From contig MSGS01000026.1 of NCBI GenBank assembly GCA_001940855.1, positions 1 through 33,753 on the forward strand: a stretch of 33,753 bases of DNA, in the 5' to 3' direction. The stretch's first letter is position 1. The number at the start of each line of letters is the position of its first letter. The DNA comes from Christensenellaceae bacterium Phil1 (lineage in GTDB: Bacteria; Bacillota; Clostridia; Christensenellales; CAG-138). Shown piece by piece: positions 1 through 7,020 of the stretch. A model generated the notes under the pieces. It was not told the origin of the DNA and searched no databases. It saw nothing but the letters and a program-made list of their open reading frames with translations. The translations under genes were made by a program, and so were the position numbers.

Positions 1-398
1 GACGGCTTTCGGTACTCGGGCAGATCCGACTCTGCCAGCATGTTCTGAAGATCAAACCACTGTACCCATGTAAGCTGCCAGGGAACCGGGTTGGAAAACG
101 CATCCGTCCCGCTTTCCCTCGTTTCGCCGTTCTCCCGGCTCAAAAAACGTCCGGTCAGCAGAGGCATATCGTTCTCCCGGTAAAACTTCAGCGAAAAGCA
201 TTTGCAGGAATTCATATGATTTTGCTGCCAAGTGAATTCGATCAAGTCCTTACCTGCTCTGTACGCATCCGGATTTTCCATTCTGCCTCCGTCCCGGATA
301 CGGCTATCGATAAAATACCGATACAGCCATACGCCTGCCAGTGCGATAAGCGCAACCGCCGATACAACGATCAGTGCAATTTTCAACGCTCTTCTCAC
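1..398 (-). CDS. Membrane-anchored protein of unknown function (3' end beyond window)
   Basis: The reading frame opens at a GTG (398-396) behind a GGGGACAGAG purine run and stays open for 132 codons to the left edge, so the C-terminus is missing. Residues about 4-25 form one hydrophobic segment (ALKIALIVVSAVALIALAGV) after two arginines, as in a type II signal anchor; the rest would lie outside the membrane. The exported part is polar with scattered Trp and two nearby Cys (SCKC, about residue 69) and matches no family I recognise. The GTG overlaps the stop of the 32-residue ORF before it (GTGA), so it is probably translationally coupled and is the fourth gene of the leftward operon starting at 1380. 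The frame and overlap are seen; membrane anchoring is inferred; function is unknown. Confidence 0.65.
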   Translation of the reverse strand, partial: MRRALKIALIVVSAVALIALAGVWLYRYFIDSRIRDGGRMENPDAYRAGKDLIEFTWQQNHMNSCKCFSLKFYRENDMPLLTGRFLSRENGETRESGTDAFSNPVPWQLTWVQWFDLQNMLAESDLPEYRKP

Positions 399-493
399 CT
401 CTGTCCCCTGTTGTCGAACGGGTCTGCGCACTCATGGCAAAAACTCCGGAGAGCCTGTGCGCTCATGCCGCCCACCTGCTCCGCCGTAATCAT
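395..493 (-). CDS. Small 32-residue ORF overlapping both neighbours
   Basis: The ATG at 493 overlaps the TGA of the upstream gene (ATGA), and its own TGA overlaps the GTG of the next gene (GTGA). The 32-residue product (begins MITAEQVGGM, ends DNRGQR) contains one Cys-x-x-Cys (CHEC), no signal peptide and no membrane segment. Two back-to-back four-base overlaps in an operon are the usual signature of coupled translation, and they are the main reason to list it. It could instead be a translational bridge whose peptide does nothing, or a chance frame. No family is recognised. Confidence 0.45.
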   Translation of the reverse strand: MITAEQVGGMSAQALRSFCHECADPFDNRGQR

Positions 494-981
494 GCCCATG
501 GGTCTTCCGCCGCAGGGATACGGATGCCGCTGAGAATGCTGGAGTATTCCCATAGGAACCATTCGCCGGTAGAGGCCTTCTGCCGCAGCTTCATAGGCCG
601 CGGCGAATCTGCGCCCGCCGTTTTAAGGAACACGCGCATATAGCCCGGCTCTATATCCTGAGGCCTTGGGTCTGATAGCACGTTCAGCGTGTACGGCACG
701 CGCGGCTGATAACCGTTTTCCGGCGTTGCGCCTTCAAAATATGCAAGCGGCAGATAGGCTTTGCCGCGCAGCCGGTCGCGCAGGAACTGGCAGTCATACG
801 GCGACATTGGCTTAGGGCCGCGCAGAAGATCCATTGCGGCAGTGCCCGCATCTTTATCCCTGTCAAACAGTGATAGCGCACACAGGAACAGTGCGCATAT
901 GTGCTCCGGCTGCCGCCCTTTGGCGGCGAGTGTTTCAAATTCCTGCAAATTCTCAGGAATTTTCTGTATAACGACCTGCAA
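490..981 (-). CDS. DUF6935-like protein of unknown function
   Basis: This is a 163-residue soluble protein with no signal or membrane segment. The start chosen is TTG at 981, eight bases after AAAGGAG; a GTG at 990 overlaps that ribosome site and is less likely. The C-terminal half carries a motif series I associate from memory with DUF6935: FLRDRLRGK (about residue 89), GATPENGYQP, a block around GADSPRPMKLR, EWFLWE and the end AEDPWA. The protein looks complete because the family-like PWA end falls at its stop. It is the second gene of the leftward operon, 15 bases after the receiver-like gene, and its stop overlaps the next start. The biochemical role is unknown; the DUF number should be confirmed by a Pfam search. 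Confidence 0.7.
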   Translation of the reverse strand: MQVVIQKIPENLQEFETLAAKGRQPEHICALFLCALSLFDRDKDAGTAAMDLLRGPKPMSPYDCQFLRDRLRGKAYLPLAYFEGATPENGYQPRVPYTLNVLSDPRPQDIEPGYMRVFLKTAGADSPRPMKLRQKASTGEWFLWEYSSILSGIRIPAAEDPWA

Positions 982-996
982 TATAACCACTCCTTT

Positions 997-1380
997 CTAA
1001 AGCGTGTCGATCACACCGGCGAGGTAAGTCGGCGATACCGACGCATAAATAAAACTGTCTACCAACTGATCCTTCACCGCCTGCCGTACCTCGGAGGCAA
1101 GCAGTTCGTCCGCGTTCTCATCTACCAGAAGCAGGGTCTTGCAGACCCAGCCGAGCTGCTTTACGGCACTGCATAGCCTTAGCCGTTCGCTCAGCTTCCA
1201 TGTGCCCTGCCGGATGACCTCCATCACCAACACGTTGGCACGGCAGGTTCGGCACAAGGCAAGCGTTTCCTCTGGTTTTGAAGAACGGTAGACGAGAAAA
1301 TCCGGGTCGTATCCCGCAAGCGATTGCATGACTGCCTCCGCCAGGAGCCCGCCTTTCATATCCAGCACAATTCTTCGCAT
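997..1380 (-). CDS. Receiver-like protein lacking the phospho-acceptor aspartate
   Basis: The 127-residue product starts at the ATG at 1380, behind a GGTGGG/GGAG-rich leader. Its outline resembles a CheY-type receiver: strand 1 RRIVLD, a predicted helix, then a strand VLVMEVI where a response regulator would read LVLMD, and a later strand KTLLLVDE. The Asp is replaced by Glu in VMEV, the N-terminal acidic pair is absent, and the conserved Lys near the end is not found (DSFIYASV instead). There is no output domain. It is therefore best read as a pseudo-receiver, possibly a protein-interaction module in a permanently phosphorylated-like state, since Glu can mimic phospho-Asp. It heads the leftward operon, divergent from a sensor kinase operon. 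It could also be an unrelated alpha/beta fold. Confidence 0.55.
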   Translation of the reverse strand: MRRIVLDMKGGLLAEAVMQSLAGYDPDFLVYRSSKPEETLALCRTCRANVLVMEVIRQGTWKLSERLRLCSAVKQLGWVCKTLLLVDENADELLASEVRQAVKDQLVDSFIYASVSPTYLAGVIDTL

Positions 1381-1514
1381 ATGTGCTTTCCCACCGCCTT
1401 TCTCCTCTTTTGAATGTACTATATATATTTTAACAGCTGTCTCTCCTTCCCGCCCCCGCCGATTAGATAGGTTTTGCAATTTTTTTTTATTCAAAAGCCA
1501 TTTCCGCTCCTTTC

Positions 1515-1559
1515 CTCTATGCAAACAGGTCAAACCCGTGTTGCCTTTTTCTCTATGCA
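1515..1559. repeat. Direct repeat CTCTATGCA in the divergent promoter region
   Basis: CTCTATGCA occurs at 1515-1523 and again at 1551-1559, a 36-base period, each copy preceded by a T-rich tract (TTTC or TTTT). The second copy lies in the spacer of the predicted promoter at 1541-1568. It may be a binding site for the response regulator encoded downstream. Confidence 0.4.
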
Positions 1560-1568
1560 TGGTATACT
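1541..1568 (+). promoter_or_regulatory. Promoter of the sensor/kinase/regulator operon
   Basis: TTGCCT (1541-1546), a 16-base spacer and TATACT (1563-1568) form a sigma-A-like promoter, followed by an AT-rich start region and an AAGGAG ribosome site (1598-1603) before the ATG at 1610. Confidence 0.5.
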
Positions 1569-1609
1569 TATAATAATATTTTATTCTGCGGAGGCGGAAG
1601 GAGTACAGC

Positions 1610-3247
1610 ATGAGCAAAGCAACAAAAATCAGCCTTTTGTGTGCGCTGGCCGCGCTGGGGCTCATTGTGCTTGCCATGTTGCTCCGATATGCCAGCCGGC
1701 ATATTTTACACGCTCCGATAGTCAATCATCTGCGAAGCGGGATCTATGTGTTTTTGTTCAGCGCGTGGTGCTATACCCTTTGGCTCCGCATCGTGCAGGT
1801 GCAGGTGCGGCGCTATCTGCTTGCGATATCGGCGCTGATGGTACTGTGGATTCTGCTGCGCTCGATCAAGTTTTCAATTGGCAATACGGACGCGGAGCGC
1901 CGGCTTTGGTATTTCTATTATTTTCCAATGCTGTTTATTCCCATGCTGTCGGTCTTTGTTTCCCAGTCGTTGGGGAAGGACGAGGATTTTCGCCTGCCGC
2001 GATGGACAAAGCTTTTGTATATCCCTACACTGCTTCTGCTTCTGCTCGTTCTGACCAATGATCTGCACCGGCAGGTGTTTTCCTTTCCATCCGGCGTTTT
2101 GTCGGATGGGGAGTATCGGTATGAGAAAGGCTATTACTTCGTGCTGGGCTGGGAGGCCCTGTGTGCGGCGTTCTCGCTTGTTTTGATGGTGAGGAGCTGC
2201 CGGATCCCGCACAGCAGGAGAATCCGCTGGCTGCCGCTGGTCCCCTTCGCGCTTTCGCTGGCCTATGCTTATGCTTATGTCAAAAAGGTCTATTGGGTAT
2301 GGGTGCTTGCGGGCGATATGACGGTGTCTCAGTGCCTGATCTTTGCAAGCATCTTTGAATGCTGCATCCAGTGCGGGCTGATCCAGTCCAATCTTGGATA
2401 CGACGAGCTTTTTGAGGCGACGAGTCTGCCGGTTCAGATTACGGATCATGCGCTATGCACCAAATATGCTTCGATTGCAATGCAGAAGCCGTTGCCGCAA
2501 AGCGAACTGCGGCATATGCAGCAGGATACCGTACAATTGGACGACGATACGCTTTTGAAGCGGCACCGGCTGCGCAGCGGCTGGGTGTTCTGGAAGGAGG
2601 ACATCTCCGCGCTGAATCAGATCCGAAAGGAGCTGGAGCTGACAAGGGATGAGCTGCGTGATACCGGCGACGTTCTGGCGGCGGAGAATGCACAGCGCGC
2701 AAGATGGCTGAAGCTGACGGAGGAAAACCGCCTGTACGATATGATGGAGGCGCAGACCGCCCGGCAGATTGCGATGCTTAGGGATCTTCTGGCCGAACTG
2801 CAAAGGACCGAGGATTCGGACAGAGCCATACGCCTGCTCGGACAGATCATCATTATAGGGACTTATATCAAGCGCAGAAGCAACCTGATTTTTGTCGGCG
2901 TGCAGCGCGGTGCGATCAGCGTGCAGGAGCTTCGGCTGTGCCTTAATGAATCCTCCGAAAACATCAGTGTCTATGGCGCCGACTGCAAGACGATCGTCAA
3001 GGGGGAAGGCCAGCTTACCGTTGAACAGGCGACGCAGATCTATGACCTGTTTGAGGCGGTCGTGGAGATGGGGCTGGAATCGCTGCGTGCGTTGCTGACT
3101 TCCATAGAGGTTGGAAAGCAGGTGGAGGTTACCCTCTGCGTTTCAGCGGCGGAGCCGCTCTGCGCCCTGCGCGCGCGGTTTCCGGGCCTGGAATGGGAGC
3201 GGGATGAGGACGGACTGCAATATGTGACGCGGAAGCTGGAGAGATAG
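1610..3247 (+). CDS. 7TM sensor with degenerate histidine-kinase core
   Basis: This 545-residue protein starts at ATG 1610 after AAGGAG. Residues about 5-250 hold seven or eight hydrophobic segments, an integral sensor module like the 7TM N-termini of some Clostridial kinases. A PAS-like stretch follows (about 260-330), then a charged coiled coil (330-375). The region where the phosphorylated histidine belongs reads EAQTARQIAML, with no histidine. No recognisable N-box or glycine-rich G-box follows, although length and spacing resemble a DHp plus ATPase. The next gene has the same PAS, coiled-coil and kinase order with the histidine intact, so the two look like a sensor/kinase pair that split or duplicated. 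I infer that this protein senses a signal at the membrane and controls the soluble kinase, perhaps through coiled-coil heterodimers. The signal is unknown. Confidence 0.7.
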   Translation: MSKATKISLLCALAALGLIVLAMLLRYASRHILHAPIVNHLRSGIYVFLFSAWCYTLWLRIVQVQVRRYLLAISALMVLWILLRSIKFSIGNTDAERRLWYFYYFPMLFIPMLSVFVSQSLGKDEDFRLPRWTKLLYIPTLLLLLLVLTNDLHRQVFSFPSGVLSDGEYRYEKGYYFVLGWEALCAAFSLVLMVRSCRIPHSRRIRWLPLVPFALSLAYAYAYVKKVYWVWVLAGDMTVSQCLIFASIFECCIQCGLIQSNLGYDELFEATSLPVQITDHALCTKYASIAMQKPLPQSELRHMQQDTVQLDDDTLLKRHRLRSGWVFWKEDISALNQIRKELELTRDELRDTGDVLAAENAQRARWLKLTEENRLYDMMEAQTARQIAMLRDLLAELQRTEDSDRAIRLLGQIIIIGTYIKRRSNLIFVGVQRGAISVQELRLCLNESSENISVYGADCKTIVKGEGQLTVEQATQIYDLFEAVVEMGLESLRALLTSIEVGKQVEVTLCVSAAEPLCALRARFPGLEWERDEDGLQYVTRKLER

Positions 3248-3262
3248 AGGGGGTAAAGGCGT

Positions 3263-4231
3263 ATGGACAGGATCAAAGAAAGCTTCGACAGTCTGCCTAT
3301 CGCGGCCTGCTTCTTCGATAAAAACGGCGTGGTGCGGCTCATCAACCGCCGGATGCTTGCCATTGCGAACTGTCTGCGAAAAGGCGGCATACAGTCGCTT
3401 GCAGAGATGCAGAGCGTACTGCAAGCGCCGCCCGCGAACGTGCGCTGCCTGGATATGCGCCTTCGGATTTACCGTTTTCCGGACGGGAAGGCGCTGCGCT
3501 TTGCGCAGGAGCGGATCACAACAAAAGCCGGCGTCCGGTATACGCAGATTACCGCCGCAGACGTTACGGAGCTGATACGGAAGCAGAACCAGCTGAAGGC
3601 GGAAAATGCGAAGCTGGAGGAGGCGAACGAGCGGCTGCGGCTGCTGTTCGCGCAGATACCGGAGATCATTCGGGAGGAAGAAACGCTGGCGATGAAGCTG
3701 CGTGTGCATGACGACATTGGGCACAGCATTCTTGCGGCGCGCCGGGTGCTGCTCCAGCACGCGGACCAGAAGGAAATTCGCGCAAACGCGGCACTGTGGG
3801 AACAGTCAATTTCAGTGCTTTACCGCTCCAGCCAGATAACGGCGCAATCCGAACCGCTGGAGGCTGCAAAAAAACGAGCGGAAGAACTGGGCGTCAGGGT
3901 TCTGCTGACAGGGGATGAGCCGCAAACGCAGCGGATACGCGCGCTGAGCGCACTGGCGATCTGCGAATGCGCGGCGAACTGTGTCCGCCACGCAGACGGC
4001 ACAGAATTGTATGTGCGCTTTTGGCGGAAGCCGGGCTGCACGGAGGTTGCCCTGACCAACAACGGCGCGGCGCCGAAGGAAAAAATCACGGAGGGCGGAG
4101 GCCTTTCCATGCTGCGTCAACGCATAAAAGAAGCAGACGGCAAAATGGAGGTTCAGAGCATCCCCCGCTTTAAGCTGATGCTCAGTCTGCCGGAACAGGA
4201 GGAAGCAGTATATGAGAGTGATGATCGTTGA
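3263..4231 (+). CDS. Soluble PAS sensor histidine kinase (HisKA_3 type)
   Basis: The 322-residue protein starts at ATG 3263 behind GAGGGGGT, 15 bases after the upstream stop. It has a PAS-like N-terminus (about 5-105, FFDKNGVVRLINRRML), a coiled coil (105-140), a dimerisation/phosphoacceptor helix with H149 in VHDDIGH, and a HATPase domain with an N-box around N239 (CECAANCVRHA) and a glycine-rich GGGLSMLRQRI (278 onward). HDDIGH-type motifs and the compact ATPase place it near the NarX/DesK class, whose partners are NarL/FixJ regulators, and one follows directly. It has no membrane segment. It is expected to autophosphorylate on H149 and phosphorylate the downstream regulator, probably under control of the upstream 7TM protein. 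Confidence 0.85.
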   Translation: MDRIKESFDSLPIAACFFDKNGVVRLINRRMLAIANCLRKGGIQSLAEMQSVLQAPPANVRCLDMRLRIYRFPDGKALRFAQERITTKAGVRYTQITAADVTELIRKQNQLKAENAKLEEANERLRLLFAQIPEIIREEETLAMKLRVHDDIGHSILAARRVLLQHADQKEIRANAALWEQSISVLYRSSQITAQSEPLEAAKKRAEELGVRVLLTGDEPQTQRIRALSALAICECAANCVRHADGTELYVRFWRKPGCTEVALTNNGAAPKEKITEGGGLSMLRQRIKEADGKMEVQSIPRFKLMLSLPEQEEAVYESDDR

Positions 4232-4838
4232 AGACCAGACCATGATCCGCAGCCTGCTGGAAAGCTATTTCCGCGCCGAGGACGGATACCGTATCGTAGC
4301 GTCCATTCCCGGCGCAAAGCAGGCGGTTGAGGTGTGCCGGGCAAGCTCTGTCGATCTGATTTTGATGGATGTGCAAACAGAGAACCGCGAGAACGGATTG
4401 ACCGCCGTTCACCGGATCAAAGCCATACGGCCAAAGACCAAAATAATTGTTGTGACCTCGCTGATCGACTGCGTGGTTCTGGAAGAGGCAAAGAAGGCCG
4501 GGGCCGACAGCCTGTGGTACAAGGACTCCACCGAGAAGCGGCTGATGGACGTCGTCCGGCAGACGATGGCCGGTGAGTACATCTTTCCGGATGCGCCTCC
4601 GACGGTTGAAATCGGCATGGCAAAAAGCACGGAATTTACAAGGACGGAGCTGAAGGTTTTGCGGCATCTGCTGCGGGGCTTGTCCTACACGCGCATCGCG
4701 GCAGAGATGGGCTGCGAGATGTCAACGGTCAAATTCCATGTGGCAAACATGCTGCAAAAAACCGGGCTGGAAAACAAGCTCCAGCTTGCTCTGGCGGTCA
4801 GCGATGTCAAGCTGGTTGCCGATTTGGCGGAAGAATGA
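4212..4838 (+). CDS. NarL/FixJ-family response regulator
   Basis: The 208-residue protein starts at ATG 4212, with a GGAGGAAG site inside the 3' end of the kinase gene; the genes overlap by 20 bases, so translation is probably coupled. The receiver (1-120) has the acidic site ED (8-9), phospho-acceptor D53 in LILMDV and K104 in WYKDS. The LuxR-type helix-turn-helix is at about 140-200 (FTRTELKVLRHLL, then MSTVKFHVANML). It should act as a phosphorylation-dependent transcription factor for this locus; likely targets are the two divergent promoters between 1380 and 1610. No defect is visible. Confidence 0.9.
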   Translation: MRVMIVEDQTMIRSLLESYFRAEDGYRIVASIPGAKQAVEVCRASSVDLILMDVQTENRENGLTAVHRIKAIRPKTKIIVVTSLIDCVVLEEAKKAGADSLWYKDSTEKRLMDVVRQTMAGEYIFPDAPPTVEIGMAKSTEFTRTELKVLRHLLRGLSYTRIAAEMGCEMSTVKFHVANMLQKTGLENKLQLALAVSDVKLVADLAEE

Positions 4839-5058
4839 TGGGATTTGATTTTCTGCTTGTACAGCCACAGGCATTTATTGAAAAGAAGAAGCCGCGTCTG
4901 AGACGTTATACTTGGCAAGCAATGCCTGCGTTTATACAAACTTGACGAACAGGGAGATTTCCGTTACCGGAAATCTCCCCTGCTGCTTGTTGGGGAAACT
5001 CTCCCAACCCCCCGATTGATCGAACGGTTCCCGTTCGGCTGCGCCCTGCGTTGCAGTG
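4839..5058. other. Gene-free stretch after the regulator operon
   Basis: I see no convincing gene here. The only clear structure is the perfect hairpin at 4952-4979. Short leftward frames at about 4932-5058 are probably frame-shifted tail of the Mob/Pre remnant. Confidence 0.5.
4952..4979. terminator. Perfect 12-bp hairpin, possible terminator
   Basis: GGGAGATTTCCG (4952-4963), loop TTAC and its exact complement (4968-4979) form a very stable stem. No U-tract follows on either strand, so it may be a non-canonical terminator, a transcript 3'-end protector or a binding palindrome. Confidence 0.4.
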
Positions 5059-5253
5059 CTATTTTTTCTGCTGATGCTCTCTTGCCTGCGCTGGTCGTCG
5101 GCATCCGTGCGCATCGTAATATTTTCTGGAATACCCGGCCTTGCGGCAGCCGGTGTAGATATCCTTTTGAATTTGATAGTCCAGGCTGCTCAAATTCTCC
5201 GCCGTACTGCCCAATACGCCACGCTCAAAGCCGGTGAAGCCAGCCTCGGTCAT
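5059..5253 (-). pseudogene. Remnant of a Mob/Pre plasmid recombination (relaxase) gene
   Basis: A 64-residue leftward frame contains EAGFTGFERGVLGSTAENL followed by SLDYQIQK. This resembles the GFERGxxGSTxxHL / LxYKxQ region of Firmicute MobV (Mob/Pre) relaxases. The surrounding several hundred residues of a real Mob/Pre are absent, and the frame degenerates after the QIQK region, so this is a decayed fragment. Its ATG overlaps the stop of the Fic remnant (ATGA); that is probably chance, or the result of deletion joining two remnants. The family assignment is from motif memory. Confidence 0.45.
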
Positions 5254-5417
5254 AAGATAACAGACAGCAGAAATTCAACAAACGGTGTTGCGTCTGCCGA
5301 TATATCTGCTTGCCCAAGTGCGGCATAGTAAGTGTCCCGTCTCTCCCGAATCAGCGTTTCTATCGGAAGCCATGCAAATATGGGTTTCCATTTATACAAT
5401 AACAAAATATTCCACAT
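5250..5417 (-). pseudogene. C-terminal remnant of a Fic/DOC-family protein
   Basis: A leftward 55-codon frame reads KPIFAWLPIETLI, then RDTYYAALGQADISADATPF and VEFLLSVIL before its stop. This matches the end of typical Fic proteins (NPLFAWLPxE, YYxAL, STPFIEFML). The catalytic HPFxxGNGR region and everything upstream are missing, so it cannot be active. It differs in its C-terminus from the Fic protein at 7021-7758, so it is not simply the tail of that gene. Confidence 0.6.
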
Positions 5418-5433
5418 GCGCCCCATTCTACCA

Positions 5434-5541
5434 TTGAAAGTTACTGATTTTTAGCACTAAGTTTCAAACGGATGTTGCTTTTGAATGGATATGGCGGTAT
5501 AATTCTGTTGAAAGTTGGCCATAATAAGCACTAAGTTTCAA
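5434..5541. repeat. Pair of 34-bp direct repeats framing a promoter
   Basis: Units at 5434-5467 and 5508-5541 share TTGAAAGTT, then ten variable bases, then AGCACTAAGTTTCAA. Each unit is also an inverted repeat at its ends (TTGAAA and TTTCAA). The 74-base period puts one copy upstream of the -35 and one over the predicted transcription start and leader of the ATPase gene, an arrangement expected of operators. Confidence 0.8.
5475..5503 (+). promoter_or_regulatory. Promoter of the AAA ATPase gene
   Basis: TTGCTT (5475-5480), a 17-base spacer and a perfect TATAAT (5498-5503) lie exactly between the two 34-bp repeats. The expected start, about 5510, falls at the beginning of the second repeat. 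Confidence 0.6.
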
Positions 5542-5560
5542 GTGAATGGAGGGCTGCTAT

Positions 5561-6850
5561 TTGAATCAAATAATCCAAAGAAATCATTATCTGCAAAAGC
5601 TCATCGACCGAAGAGAAAACGGTCTGGTGAAGGTCATCACTGGTATTCGCCGCTGCGGCAAGAGCTTTCTTCTTTTTAACCTGTTCTATGATTATCTGAT
5701 TGAGAGTGGCGTCAAGGAGGAACAGATCATCTCGATTGCATTGGATGACGATACCTTCATCAAGTACCGCGACCCTGAGGAACTGTCTAAATTCATCCGC
5801 TCAAAAATCACCTCAAAAGAAATATATTACATTCTCGTTGATGAGGTGCAGTATGCCATTGCCAAGGATGAACTGAAAAATCCTGATTCCATCCGGCTGT
5901 ATAACGTGCTGAACGGCCTTCTGCGGCTTCGCAACGTGGATATATATGTGACCGGCAGCAACTCAAAGATGCTGACAAAGGATGTTCTGACCGTTTTCCG
6001 TGGACGTGGTGATGAAGTTCGTGTCTATCCAATCTCGTTCAAGGAATACTATGCCGCCATTGGCGGAGATAAGCTTGATGCATACGAAGAGTACGCTTTG
6101 TATGGCGGGATGCCGCTGGTTTTATCAAGAAAAACAGACGCTGATAAGATGGCATATCTGCAAAGCCTTTTTACGGAGGTATACTTCAAGGATATTACTG
6201 AACGATATGACATTGCTCTTCAGGATGTGCTTGCGGAATTGACTGACGATTTATGTTCGTCCATCGGTTCGCTTACCAATGCCAGGAAGATTGCTAATAC
6301 CTTGGGAACGGTAAAGAATATCTCCGTTTCAAGCACGACCATTTCCAACTATTTGAATTACTTGTTGGAATCCTTCCTGTTCAGCAACGCCAAACGCTAT
6401 GATGTAAAGGGAAGGAAATACTTTGAATACCCATCAAAGTATTACTGCACCGACATCGGGCTCCGCAATGCCAGGCTGAACTTCCGTCAGCAGGAGGAAA
6501 CGCACATCATGGAAAACATCATATACAACGAACTTCTATGCAGAGATTACTCCGTAGACGTTGGTGTGGTGGAAATATCGGAGTATTCCGAAAACAAGCA
6601 ATCAAGAAAACAATGCGAGATTGATTTCGTTGTTAATTGGGGCTCTAAGAAATACTATATTCAATCCGCTTTGAATGTGAGCGATCCGGCCAAAATGGAG
6701 ACAGAACTTCGGCCCTTGAAGAATACAAAGGATTTCTTCAAAAAGATTATCATCAGCAAATCTTCCATGAAGCCTTGGACGGATGATTATGGTATCCTAC
6801 ATCTTGGCTTATATGAGTTCCTTCTGAATGAAAATTCGCTGGAACTGTAA
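5561..6850 (+). CDS. AAA family ATPase with DUF4143 domain
   Basis: The 429-residue protein is read from TTG 5561, seven bases after GGAGGG (5548-5553). An in-frame ATG at 5546 overlaps that ribosome site and is unlikely. The AAA_14 domain has Walker A GIRRCGKS (about residues 28-35), Walker B YYILVDEVQ (about 86-94) and sensor-like VTGSNSKML. The DUF4143 region follows (about 200-420), including LLESFLFSNAKRYDVKG and a C-terminal nuclease-like core with EIDFVV. Size and order are normal for this widespread prokaryotic ATPase group, whose function is poorly defined. GC content is lower than at 1-4838, and it sits among mobile remnants, so it was probably acquired. Regulation through the 34-bp repeats is inferred. 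Confidence 0.9.
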   Translation: MNQIIQRNHYLQKLIDRRENGLVKVITGIRRCGKSFLLFNLFYDYLIESGVKEEQIISIALDDDTFIKYRDPEELSKFIRSKITSKEIYYILVDEVQYAIAKDELKNPDSIRLYNVLNGLLRLRNVDIYVTGSNSKMLTKDVLTVFRGRGDEVRVYPISFKEYYAAIGGDKLDAYEEYALYGGMPLVLSRKTDADKMAYLQSLFTEVYFKDITERYDIALQDVLAELTDDLCSSIGSLTNARKIANTLGTVKNISVSSTTISNYLNYLLESFLFSNAKRYDVKGRKYFEYPSKYYCTDIGLRNARLNFRQQEETHIMENIIYNELLCRDYSVDVGVVEISEYSENKQSRKQCEIDFVVNWGSKKYYIQSALNVSDPAKMETELRPLKNTKDFFKKIIISKSSMKPWTDDYGILHLGLYEFLLNENSLEL

Positions 6851-6902
6851 ACACCTCTGCGATAATCGGGAAAGTGTTTGTAACCTGAAATAGCAATACA
6901 GC

Positions 6903-6938
6903 AAAGAGGCAATTCCATTCCGAGTTGCCTCTTTCTAT
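6903..6938 (+). terminator. Intrinsic terminator after the ATPase gene
   Basis: AAAGAGGCAA and TTGCCTCTTT form a 10-bp stem with a 12-base loop, ending in a T-rich stretch (TTTCTAT). It lies 52 bases after the ATPase stop. Confidence 0.65.
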
Positions 6939-7020
6939 ATGATTCTCCCACGACTTTGCTCTTCCTGTTTGTTCTTGGTTTCCTCCCGCTGAAACTGCGC
7001 TATTTCACCATATTTTTTTA

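Noticed and set aside
1381..1725. Leftward extension of the receiver-like gene to 1725 (242 residues)
   Set aside because: The extra N-terminal part crosses the promoter region of the divergent operon, has low-complexity basic composition and no family-like start; the ATG at 1380 fits the receiver fold.
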